Below, in pieces: positions 53,840 through 64,000 of a stretch of DNA of 64,000 nucleotides. Source of the stretch: Zopfochytrium polystomum (lineage: Eukaryota > Chytridiomycota > Chytridiomycetes > Chytridiales > Chytridiaceae); contig JAIVFJ010000118.1 of assembly GCA_025765615.1 (NCBI GenBank), forward strand, positions 124,001-188,000. The letters run 5' to 3'. The notes beneath the pieces were generated by a model, which was given only the letters and a program-made list of their open reading frames with translations, was not told the DNA's origin and did no database searches. Numbering within the stretch: the first letter of the stretch is position 1; every line of letters starts with the position of its first letter. The position numbers and the translations under genes were made by a program.

Positions 53840-56800
53840 CGTCCGCGGCGCCGAACTCTAGCACCAACGCAAACGGCCTCGGGGGCGGCAACGGCAACGT
53901 GGGCTCCCCCTCGCCGCAAAACCAAAACGCCTCGCAGCTGTCCAACGCCTCGCAGTTGGCATCGCTCTCCGGCGGCCCTGGCGGCGGCGGTGGTATCATC
54001 AACAACGGTGACGGGCCAATGTCCCCTGGCGGATCGCTGATGAAGCAGCAGCAAGGGCAGAGCCTGCAATATCGATCACCCTCCCCTGGCCAGTGGAATC
54101 AACAGCAACAGCAGCAACAGCAGCAGCAAGCCGCCGGCTTTCAATCGGGAAGTTATCAGAGCTCGATGGTGATGTCCCCGACCGCCGGGTCGAACCCCAT
54201 GCCGTTCGGATCGGGAAACTTCCCTGCCTCGCCAAACCAAGGTGCCTTCTATGGAGCTCGCGCTGGAGGCCCAACTCCAAACTTTCAACCTATGCAGTAC
54301 CCGTTTCCTCAGCAACCCCAGATGCAATCTCAACAACAACAACAACAACAACAACAAGCACTGCAACAGCAACAGCAGCAGCAGCAGCAATTTTTACCGT
54401 TCCCCGGAGGTCCACAGCAAATGATGTCGCAGCCGCCCTCTCAGATGCTAAATCAGCAACAGATGATGCCTCCTCACATGCAAGGTCCCAATCCAAACTT
54501 CATCCCCCAGTCCATCCAGCACCACCAGCAGCAAATGTTTGGACAACCTCAAACGAGGATGCCGGCGATCCCGTCACAACAACAGATGGCTGGCATGCCG
54601 ATGCAACTGCAGAGATCTATGTCTGGCTCGATGGAGAACGGTCCCTCGGCGATGAATCAACAGAGCAGATTCCCACAGCAGCAGCCCATGAATATGCAGC
54701 AAGGTCCAGCCCAATATTTGCCCTCGCAGCAGCAACCGATGCCCCAGCAAATGCCGCAACAACACCAAATGCCGCAACAGTTGCAGCCCCAACCACCAGT
54801 TTTCGAAGCCGCTATTCCCATCAAAGATTTTTACGATCATTTCATCATCTCTGCACTCTCCCCGCAAACCACTCCTCAAACTTCCTTGCAAGACATGAAG
54901 GCCGCCGTTTTCAACCACCTTGCCTCCGCTCGGCTCTCCCCTCGCGACGTCCAGGTCGTCGACGACGCGAACGGCGGATCCGTTTGGCTGGCTAATAGGG
55001 GTTTACGTATTCTTGAAAACTTCCGGGATATGAAACGAAAGGGGCACGCTGCCATCAAGATACAAAAGGTGTACCGAGGCTATCGGGTTCGGAAAGTCTT
55101 TGGACGTCGCTCTCAGAAGTCAAAGCAGGCCGTAAATTCCTCCGATCAGCAGCCGTCTTCGAGCGGAGAGGGTTCTGAGGCGGACAAGCTGCGAGACAAA
55201 AACGAGCGCAGACGCAGTAGGGTGATGCAGCTGAAGAGGCACTTGTACAAGGTATCCAATACCTACCAGGAAATTATTGCCTCGGCGGAAAAGCAAGTAC
55301 GTTTTCTTGAAAGGATTCCATTTGGGCTTGCCGATTCCTAACGGAGTGTTTCTTTATCAACATTGCGCTTGCAACCTCCAGCAGTCTGAAAATCCTGGCG
55401 CTCCGACTGAAAAGGAACTGGAGTTTATGCAGCTTCTGAACTCGGAAGAGACCTTCAGGCTGTCAACTAATTTGCGGGCTATCCACCGACTGGACAGACC
55501 GGCGACGCTCGAAGAGGCTCAGCGATACTACGAAGCGCAGGGCGGTGTACCGGGTGGTGAGTACTCTTCGAATGGCGCTTGGGGGTTTTCAACTCATTAC
55601 TCAATCATCGCACAGGTCGCAGCCCCGCCCAAATGTACGAAGAGTACGCGTCCAGGGTCGTGGACTGGGTTACCGCCGTCTTGAACCTCTCGTTGCCACC
55701 GAATATGGACCTGGTTGCCCTACTTCGCTCCGGTGACATCCTTTGCCAACTCACCGTTGCAATGTACCCGAAAGTAGCCTGCCAGCTGCTTGCCAAGGGA
55801 CCCGAGTTCACGATCCACAAGATCATCTTTTTCTTGGAGCTTTGCAAAACCGTTGGGATCAAGGCGTCCATGCTGTTCTCTGTCGCCGATATACTTTTGG
55901 GAGGCATTGAGGACGACCCGCTGCGCAAGTCGGCCTTGACAGTCCTTCGGACCGTGTGCGCTTTGGAGCGGCAGGCACGCCGAAAAGGTTGGAACGGTCC
56001 ACCCATGGTGCTCAAGCCGGAAGGCTCCTCCAGTGAAAGACGGCGGAGCGCTCGGTTGTCGCATTTGCAGCAGCAGGCTGACAGCGAAGACGGTTCATCG
56101 TCGGGACGTCCCAGCCGCAGACCCAGCAATTCGTCAAAGAAGAGCCGCAACTCGCAAATCGCCGACTCGAAACGCCTGTCGACCCTTTCAACAGGATCGG
56201 CTGGCAGTGGTAGCGGCGGGAACAAGCGGCTGTCGATGCAGTCTTCTGGGTCTGGATCGGGCTCAAGCAGTGTCAAGAACAACAAGAGGCTGTCAAAGGT
56301 TGGAAACGCTTCAGCCGCGGAAAACCCAGAGGCCGTTGGCCTGCCGAGCTCCTCCAGCTTCCGCAGCATGAGTCGTGAGGGTAAAATCGAATCGCTCGGG
56401 CGAGTGTCTGCCCGAACCGCTCGAGAGTCGTTGTTCAGCTACTATACTCACGATTTTGATCAAGACGAGTACAAGGAGATGCTAGAAATTGTAGAAGCTC
56501 GAGAGAAGCAGGAGGCCGATGAAGCCAGCAAGGCTGAAGAGGCTAAACGAGCTGCGGAGGAGGAGATGAGGCTGGCGGAGGCAGAACGACAGGAAAATGC
56601 TCGAAAAATCAAGTTGGCGCTTGTCGCGAGGACGAGGGCCATTCGTAAATTTTTGAGAGAAGAGGTTAGTGTATGTGTTTGAGGGGGTTTTTTTGTTGAG
56701 AGATCAGTCCCATTTAACATTTTGAAAACCACCTTTCTCAAATGGTGTTTCTTCGTCTGCAGGAGATATACGTACATAATCTTATTGCTGTTGCTGACTA

Positions 56801-57875
56801 CCTGTCCCACCTTGTTTCTCGCCGTCGGCGCCTCTCGAAACGCCACTCACGAGGCCTTCCCGCCCTAGACTCGGCAAACTCTGCAGTACTCAAGCCCGCA
56901 CCAACTGCCGCGACAAACGACCTCTACGCGCCCAAATCCGGCGAAACCCTGACAAAAGCCGAGATCCGCGTGGAAACGGAAAACGAAGAGCTGGCGCTCC
57001 TCCACCGCGTCGTGGAGGATCTGGTCGCGCTGCACGAGGGCCTCGTTGTCGACATCAAAGTCGCGATGGAAGACGCCGGAGTCCGCATCCGCCCGCCGCG
57101 CGCGCGCAGCGCGAGCAACGGCTCTGCCTCTGCGTCTGCCAGGCGGAGCCTGGTCGGCGGCGCCGCGAACGGCCTCGAAGATGAGGACGGGTACGTCGAC
57201 GACGACGACGCCTTTGACGAGGACGATGAAACGGGACTCGGCGACGGCGACGACGTCGTGCTCCGCCTCGGCGACGCGCTGATGCGGTTCGCAGCGGACG
57301 CCGGCATCCCGTACATCACGTACTCGGTCGTGGCGCTAGGACAGGGTGCCGGCGCGGCCGCGTCGACCGAGGTCCTGGAGCGGTGGGGCGGCGGCGGCAG
57401 CAGCGGCGGCGACGCGTCGGCGCCCAACGGCGGCGGCGGCGGAGGAGGAGGCAACGGAACCACGGGCACCAACGAGTTCCTGTCGCGCGTCGTCGGCCGC
57501 TTCATTGGCGAGCGGTACAACAGCCGGAACGGCGAACCCGCCGGGGGAACCGGCGGCATCTCGAACAGCGAGTGGCTGTGGTACCTCAAAACCCCGCTCA
57601 AGCGCCTGATGCGGTACGAGTCGACGCTGCTACGGATCATGGGCGTCGACGGGGGCGACGCGCCCGACGGCGGGAAAGCGTCAAACAACGCTTCCAGCGG
57701 CGGGGACGCCGCGAGCGGATTCCGGGCCGTGACGCTGCGCGCGGTCAACGACGAACCGCACGTGGACAAGCGGCGCATGCTGCGCGACAACATGCGCCTG
57801 CGGATCGCGCACGTGAAGCTGAAGTCGGTCGCGAGCTCCATTTTCCGCTCGCTCGGGATCGAGCTGGATGCATGA
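53719..57875 (+). CDS. IQ / calponin-homology / DH (RhoGEF) protein
   Basis: Exons 53719-55296, 55382-55556, 55616-56664, 56763-57875 (1304 aa); introns of 85, 59 and 98 nt, all GT..AG. Residues 1-360 are low complexity: poly-Ala/Ser, then Gln/Met/Pro-rich. An IQ motif (AAIKIQKVYRGYRVRK, about 445) should bind calmodulin or a light chain. A CH domain (about 593-700: YASRVVDWVTAVLNL, NMDLVALLRSGDILCQLTVA, IIFFLELCKTVG) follows, then a Ser-rich linker with three (N)K/SKRLS repeats. A coiled coil leads into a DH-like domain (about 915-1250: AIRKFLREEEIYVHNLIAVA, LLHRVVEDLVALHEG, WYLKTPLKRLMRYESTLLRI). DH domains activate Rho GTPases, and fungal Cdc24 also pairs CH with DH. The DH domain is split by an acidic/Gly-rich insertion, and no PH domain follows. 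It probably links polarity signalling to actin. Confidence 0.8.
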
Positions 57876-57907
57876 GCTATGCGTTCTTTCTCTTTGTTTT
57901 TCCTCTT

Positions 57908-57938
<31 letters not shown>

Positions 57939-58492
57939 GAACTTTTCGCGCGCCGGTTTTTTTCTCGGTAGTTGACTTCATCTTTTCAACTCTTTTTCTT
58001 TTTCTTCTCCATTTTCGCTTCTCGTCTCCGTTTTTGCTTCTTTTCTTACACCCTTGTGTGGGGAGCAGCGCAAAAAGATGGTTCATTGCTTTGGTGGGGG
58101 TCGCAAGTGCAAAGTTTGCGTTTTTACACTTTCCCCCGTTTTCCAATATTTCTCTTCCTTCCTCTCCCCGCCTCTCTCTCTCTCTCTCCCTCTCTTTCTC
58201 TCTCTCTTTCTCTCTTTCGTCCCTCTTCGTGTCTCTTGTTCATCCCGGTTGTTTTTTCTCTCCTCTCTGTTGATAGAAACAAACTCGATTCCACCCAAAA
58301 AACCATAACCCCTCCCTCCCAAGCCGTTTTGTAACACACATTCAATCGCCCCCCTCCACCCCTTGCCGCTTCGAAAAACCCATCTCTTCTCGTCCGTCCC
58401 GTCCACCTTCAACCCCCTCCATCATTCCCTCTTTTTATCTCCCAACTCCCTCCCACCCCGCGCCCCTCGTATCGCGCCCCGGCCGCCGCCTC
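57876..58492. other. Convergent intergenic region
   Basis: Between the 3' ends of the RhoGEF and AP-3 mu genes. It is pyrimidine-rich, with T-runs (about 57908-57938) and (CT)n at about 58171-58216. It should contain both polyadenylation regions. No gene is seen. Confidence 0.5.
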
Positions 58493-61012
58493 CTATACTC
58501 TTACATCAAAGTTACCTGCCCGGGTGGACAGTTTGACCCCCTATGGATATTTTTTTTTCGAGCCGTTTTTCCCCCCCAGAAAAAGGGTTTTGTTGTTGAG
58601 GGTGTTTGTTTTTTTTTTTTTGTTGTTTTTTTTTGTGGAGAATGTTTTTGTTTTTTTTTTTTTTTTTTTTGGTTTGTTTCCCGTATTGTTAGAAACAAAG
58701 GAAATCGCGAAAAACGATTTGGGGGTTTTTGATCCCAGCGTAAACAGGAAAAAAAGAGAGAGAAAAAAAAAAAAGAGACGGGGCACGAACGCGAGGGGCT
58801 GGGGTCGGGGGGGTGGGTTTCACAGCGAAAATTATTACCTTGTACGGCTTATATGGCTCGCCGTGCACGTGCAGCGAGTCGATGCGTGCGCCCGAGACGG
58901 TGAACATGGAGATCTTAAAGTCGACCGACATGGTCACCAGCGGGTTCATGTGGAAGATGCGCGCGGAAGCGGACGACGACGCCGAGGCTTTGCCCTTCTT
59001 TTTCGACCCGCTGCCGCTGCCGCTGCTGTTGGCGCCCGCGTCGGCGGCGCCGGCGCCGGCCGGCTTCTCCATGTGGAAGGACCCCGTCAGTTGCGGCGAC
59101 GGCGCGTCCGCCGAGATCTTGGGGATGCTCCACCGGAGGTGCTGTTGTGTGGGTTGTGGGGTTGTGGGGGTTCGTCCCACAAAAACAAGACAACTAAGCG
59201 AGTAATTCAAAAATAAAAAATAAAAAAAATAAAATTTCACGCACATTGGTGATCTGGTCAAACTGGATCATGCCGTCCGACGCGTCGACTTTTGTGGACG
59301 ACACCTCTTTGGGCAGGGTGAACGACAGCACCACGTTCTCGATCGGCCTGCCTCCCGTTGTTCGGGGTTGGATCGTGACGCTGATTCGACCTGGAGAGCA
59401 AGGGGAGAAAATTGTTGCGGAAAGGTGGTATTCGAGTAGAACTCCCCGCCCCCCGCCTACCTCCAGACTTTGAGTAAAATATCTGCGGTCTGATGTGAAG
59501 CGGAAGAATCTGGACCGTCGGGTTGTTTAACCTACGGTCGAAGAGGGCGGGGTTGAGCCAGGGTTCTTGGGGTACGCTCGCGGCATCAATCACTGTTTCT
59601 TACGTGTATTCCATCAGCTTGAATGTTCCGTCGGGAGGAATGAAAGACAGGACGCGGTCTTTTTCGAACCGGAAGAATCTGATGTCCCACAACACGACGA
59701 GAGGGCATTCCCTAAATGCTTGAAATTGCGCGTAAAAAACAAATGTGCCCTTACCTAACGCAGGGGTGAAATGATGTCATCAAGTCCTCAAACATGCGGG
59801 AGTTCCCAAATGTCAGAGTCAGATCGGGCATGCCTATTGTGAGAAGATGAACCATTCATTGAGACTGGGCAAATGCGAAAACTGTCCAACAAGAAATGCG
59901 CCAAAACGTCGAATTCTCAAACCTGATAGCTTGGAGGTGCAGTGCAGCTGTCCGTTTATTGACCCACTGATCACATTACCCGTTCTTATCAAAGTCCAAC
60001 AAACGGTTAATCAAAACCTCCGTGCTTGCTTTAGTAATGATCAAAGCCAACTCACTGGTCCAGAATAACATTCAGTGTCTCCGTTAGGTCGAAAAAGACC
60101 TCGTTATTCGTGTACTTCAGGCCTGCCGTCCTCCATGGAACTTGAGACAACACAAAAGACGGAGTCCTTGTTCCGAAGCTGGGGGGGGGGGGGGGGGGGG
60201 GGGGGTTGCGTTGGCTGAGCCGTGACCAAATCGCGTAACAAAGAGCACGCGCGCGCCGGTATTTTACTTTGTTCCCAAAGCCACAGCGTTCATCACTTGG
60301 GACAGGATCGTTGGTGGTGGTATCATGTCTTTCAGGATGCACGGCTCTGTGATGTACGGCTGTCCGTTGTCCAGCATCTCCTCCAGGAGCTGCGATACGG
60401 GTGCAAATTGGGGGGCAAGTTACAACACTACGTTCATGCAGCAAGCAAGGAGCGATTCTTTCAAGAACCTCGTAGATCGTTGAGAAGTTGTCCTTGACTA
60501 CTTGCTCAGATAGCGGGCCAAAGTAGTCCTCAAACATATCGACCATTTGGTGTAGGAACTGCACGATCAGCAGTGGCTCCACTGCAAACGAGGGCGTTGT
60601 AAGAGGTTTGAGGCGCTCGTGGTCAGTCAAGAGATCGCCGAATCAAGGATCCGGGCGCAACAACCTTCATGGACGACGATCGTGACAAAGTAGAGATCGC
60701 TTCGGGCGATGTAGATGATGTAGTAATCTGGGATGGTGAGAATTGGGACTACGTTGGGACGGCTGCTGGTGGCAGATGCATTCTGGGCGCCACGCTTGGA
60801 GACTTCGTTCAGAAAGTAATCCAGAGCCGGCTTGGTATCGGGCATGTTTGAGCGGTACTGCTTCTGAATGATCACTTTCCTACATGGGTATGGGTGAGGC
60901 CGAAGATGGAGCGCGAGTGGGCAAACAAAAGGACTGGTGCCAGGGGGGGGCTTGGACTTGCTGGTGTCACTCACCCCGAAGAGGCTTCGAGGATGAACAG
61001 TGAGTCGAACAT
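58493..61012 (-). CDS. APM3: AP-3 adaptor complex subunit mu, 12 exons
   Basis: Exons: 61012-60975, 60879-60665, 60581-60469, 60389-60268, 60178-60056, 59984-59923, 59833-59755, 59678-59604, 59531-59461, 59390-59245, 59141-58839, 58540-58493 (464 aa); all GT..AG with consistent phase. AP-3 sorts membrane cargo to the vacuole/lysosome; mu binds YxxPhi signals. Visible parts: N-terminal longin-like domain (MFDSLFILEASSGKVIIQKQ, LIVQFLHQMVDMFEDYFGPL), linker (MLDNGQPYITEPCILKDMIP), then the mu-homology domain (VPWRTAGLKYTNNEVFFDL, SGMPDLTLTFGNSRMFEDL, SFHPCVRFFRFEKDRVLSFI, PPDGTFKLMEY). The last exon (GVKLSTRAGNFDVRV) supplies the usual C-terminus. SFHPCVR-F and the C-terminal GVKxxTxAGxF are AP-3 rather than AP-1/AP-2 features. 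There is a Gly/Ser/Lys-rich insertion in exon 11. Confidence 0.93.
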
Positions 61013-61368
61013 GGCCGAGTTGAGGAGGATGCCACACAGTGTTGGGGAGGTGCTCGTTCGGACTGCAAGCGGTTGGGGATCGATCAATCTGCGAAGTGGT
61101 GGTGGTGCTGTGTGTTGGGCGCGTCGAGCTCCTGGTCCTTATACTCGATTGGAATTTCTTCTCGCTCGCTTCCTGGTGTGCAAGCGCCAGGGATACTCAC
61201 GCGCACCACACACCCGCTCGCTTCCTCTCTCCCTCTCACTCTCTGTCTCTCGCGACACGAACGTGCGTGCATCCCGACTGCGTGCCCGCACGCCTTGTTC
61301 CCGTTTCAGCAGCACTCGAGAGCCCGCGCACCAACGGATACGGCACTCGCGTGATTTATTGCCGAACC
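61013..61368. promoter_or_regulatory. Bidirectional promoter region of AP-3 mu and CPSF1
   Basis: Only 356 bp separate the two divergent ATGs (61012 and 61369), so the promoters must share this stretch. A (CT)n-rich patch is at about 61217-61250. No TATA box was recognised in either direction. Confidence 0.5.
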
Positions 61369-64000
61369 ATGTTCTCTTACTTCCGAGAGCTCCTCAGCCC
61401 CACTGGAATCGACATCTGCGCGGAGGCGAGGTTCACTTCGCCCACCGCAACAAACTTGATCGTCGCCCGATCGTCGTGTTTGCAGATCTACAACGTTGTC
61501 GAAGATGAGCTCGTGGATCGGCCTCCAGGGGAGGTGAGCGCTGGCCCGACTAGATCGCAGGATTTACCAAAACCCGTCGTTCGCTCCGAAAACCCTCGCG
61601 GCAACAGGCTAAGAAAGGCGCCCGTCTGGAGTTGGTCGGCGATTTCCAATTAATGGGAACCATAACATCGATGGCACCAGTCCGTGTTCCGACGACTGCC
61701 CAACAAGCAGGAATGGACAGTCTGCTCCTAAGCTTCAAGGACGCGAAGGTACGACTGCGAGACGGGTCCGTTGCGACTGATGCATCCCACGATTTCAGAT
61801 GTCGTTAGTTGAATACAGTCGCGCAACTCAAAGCATCGTTTCGGTGTCGATGCATTACTACGAGCGGGAGGAACTACAGGTTCATATGCCTTCCACATGA
61901 TTGAAAACTGGACTACATCACTGACATATCATTCAGCGGGATGTGATGGTAGACCGGGGAACTCCAGAGATCCGAGTAGATCCCCAAAGCCGATGCGCGG
62001 CTCTGAGGTTTTACTCGGATCGCTTCGCAATCCTTCCATTCAAACAAGAGCAAACAGAGCTGGACGAGTCAAAGTAATCGAACGCGGGAACAGTCCGAAA
62101 CAGAGGCTTATCCATTTCTTTTTTTCAGCAAACACCCTTTCCACCCCAGCTTCGTCTTTCACGCCTCCAGCATCGATGCTAAAGTGAAAAACGTGATAGA
62201 TTTCACTTTTTTACACGACTACTTTGAACCAACACTTGCGATACTGTACGAAACCGCGCAAACTTGGACCGGGTAGAGTGATCGACGCGCTTGCTGCTTG
62301 ATCCTAACCGTATGTGCAGGCGCCTTGCGGCGCGAAGAGATACTCGGTCATTGGTTGTAGTATCGTTAGATCTTATTCGGAAGTCGAGCCCAGTCCTATT
62401 TCAAGTCGACGAGCTTCCGTATAATTGCGACAGACTGTTTCCAATCCCCTCTCCCGTCGGTGGCCTGCTGGTTGCCTGTCCAAACGCGCTCATTCATGTG
62501 GATCAAACGTCGACCCCAGGGGTTGTCTGTGCTGTAAACCGGTTTTACGGTATGGAGCTGTCACTTCCGCCACCGCCTCCGGCAGAATCTCTTGGTCCTT
62601 CCGTCAAGCGCGACAACGCACTTTACAAGGACGCCGTCGTGACAAACTACCGCTCGCTGGGACTATCATTGGAAGGATGCCAAATCGTAATGATCAACCC
62701 GGACAACCTGCTTTTGATTCTCAGAACAGGGGAACTATTGCTTATTGAGCTAATTGGGCACGATGAAGTCGGCTCGGGCTGGAAACGGAGGCGAAGTGGA
62801 GTGAAACTATTCCGAGTCGTCCGATTAGGACTTCGCTCTGTCACACCGTTCTGCTCTTGTAGGCTTGGGGGAGGGGGTGGCTTCTTTTCTGGTGCCGTTA
62901 GGACAGGAGTGTTGTCAAAAGAGCTTGGAGGCAATTCCTCCAGCATCGGCGTTCCTTATTCGCCAGGTGCGCTGTCTTCGTTTTACGTTTTTATTGGTTC
63001 AAGGGCTGCGGATTCAGTCCTTTTGCAAGTGTCGGAGCAAGACGGAGCTTTGAAAGTGCAAATCGAAAAAGCCTCTCGAATAGAAGAAGCTTCGATTGCG
63101 CAGCATGATGACGACGATGATGATTTGTACGGGGAATCGGCCACTGCAGTGAAAGTGGCCGCGGTTTCCCAGGATACAGCCGCGCTCAGGTTCCGCATCT
63201 GCGACTGGATCCTTACCACCGCCCCTATTCGAGACATGGTTGTTGGAGAGCCTGCCAAATACTCCGAGTACGAGGCTATCACAGACCCGATGCGGCACAA
63301 CCTTGAAATTGTTGCGTGCGCAGGGGACGGCGCCTTTGGGTCGCTGGCCGTTCTCGCACGTTCAGTTCGGGCCAAAATTCTGACGTCTGTGCACATTCCA
63401 GATATTCGAGATATTTGGTCCATCCGTGCTGTGGACGGGCAAAGCTCTTCCGACGACGAGTTCCACAACTTTTTAATTATATCAAAAGACTTCGGCACGA
63501 TGGTAGGACGATTTGGAGCTGTCGCGCACCGATGTCTTCTAAAGCTTCTGCGTAGGTCCTCAGGACCGGTGAGGAGCTCCAGGAGATCCAGTCCCCTGAT
63601 TTCTTCACCACTGGTCCCACTGTTATGGTGGGGGTCGTTTCAGGCGACTCCCTTATTGTGCAAGTTCATCCAAATGGTGTCCTTGTTCTTAACCCTGGTT
63701 CGTGCTTTGTTTGTCAAAGAATCAGCGGTGACACGTTTTCCAATGTTCCTACAGATGGAAAGAAGCTCAAAGAGACACCCATCGGTGATGACAACTGTTG
63801 GGTGGTTTCGGCCGCCATTGCTGATCCCTTTCTGATGCTTCTCCTCAACACCGGCAATATCATTGTAATGAAAATGAACACGAGCACCCGAAACTTTTCC
63901 ATTGTGAAGCAGTTGGAGGTCAGTGGGTCGTGGCTGGCAAGACAGATTCTCACTACTCCCCAAAGGACAGAGGGATTTCCGCCGCTTGCCTCTTCAAAGA
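61369..64000 (+). CDS. CFT1: Cleavage and polyadenylation specificity factor subunit 1 (CFT1), 5' part
   Basis: Exons 61369-61533, 61608-61748, 61799-61879, 61937-62073, 62129-62272, 62320-63502, 63556-63697, 63755-63918 or beyond; the gene runs off the window. CPSF1 is the large beta-propeller scaffold of the mRNA 3'-end processing complex in the nucleus. Family segments: MFSYFRELLSPTGIDICAEA, LELVGDFQLMGTITSMAPVR, SLLLSFKDAKMSLVEYSRAT, RDVMVDRGTPEIRVDPQSRC, VKNVIDFTFLHDYFEPTLAI, LYETAQTWTGRLAARRDTRS, and the large exon 6 with an acidic loop (HDDDDDDLYGES) and HIPDIRDIWSI. After 63918 either an intron starts (GTCAGT) or the frame continues; both are open. About 740 residues of the usual 1300-1400 are visible. 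Confidence 0.93.

Noticed and set aside
54093..54995. 300-codon frame overlapping the RhoGEF
   Set aside because: Alternative frame of Gln-repeat DNA, with no start context or domain.

Overview
The window is eukaryotic nuclear DNA, most likely from an early-diverging (chytrid-like) fungus. The intact genes have short GT..AG introns, and the set includes an AP-3 mu subunit, the CPSF1/CFT1 polyadenylation factor, GDP-mannose dehydratase, a RhoGEF with a calponin-homology domain and a CPVL-type serine carboxypeptidase. The taxon is an inference; the sequence does not name it.

The left two thirds (1-42,000) are a repeat-rich accessory region. A family of large F-box proteins is present three times (2-1345 +, 19420-22041 +, 36067-33454 -). 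In the second and third copies it sits head-to-head with a secreted-protein gene that is degraded. Bases 1 to about 4018 reappear inverted at about 34800-30783, including a 382-bp Harbinger-like MITE and a gag-like retroelement relic. In the second arm the relic continues into an exonuclease III/APE-type endonuclease and a chromodomain. A dispersed repeat (R2) occurs near 22.5, 26.2 and 37.8 kb.

AT-rich blocks at about 5.7-9.07 + 14.37-15.18 kb (EVE1) and about 23.0-25.6 kb (EVE2) look like endogenised fragments of a large nucleocytoplasmic DNA virus. They carry a D5-type helicase relic, a primase fragment, a DUF2493/SLOG gene and several small Lys/Glu-rich genes. Their minus-strand genes are laid out as repeated cassettes: a promoter motif AAAA(A)(T/C)TGA before the ATG, then the gene, then a 3' hairpin. 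This matches the Mimiviridae-type early promoter and hairpin 3'-end rule.

EVE1 is split by a complete, apparently young Tf1/sushi-like chromovirus (9075-14361, minus strand). It has a 5-bp target duplication, 344-bp LTRs differing at one base, intact gag and pol with a chromodomain, an 11-nt self-priming site, and a dense heat-shock-element array in U3. A scrambled relative with its own LTR lies at 38941-40738.

The right third (42,800-64,000) is a compact, gene-dense, GC-richer chromosome arm. From left to right it holds a MATH-domain/coiled-coil membrane protein (-), GDP-mannose 4,6-dehydratase in 11 exons (-), an IQ-CH-DH RhoGEF in 4 exons (+), the AP-3 mu subunit in 12 exons (-), and the 5' part of CPSF1/CFT1 (+), which runs off the window. 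Simple-sequence repeats mark the spacers. Frame breaks reported here could be real mutations or assembly errors; homopolymer-associated ones are flagged.
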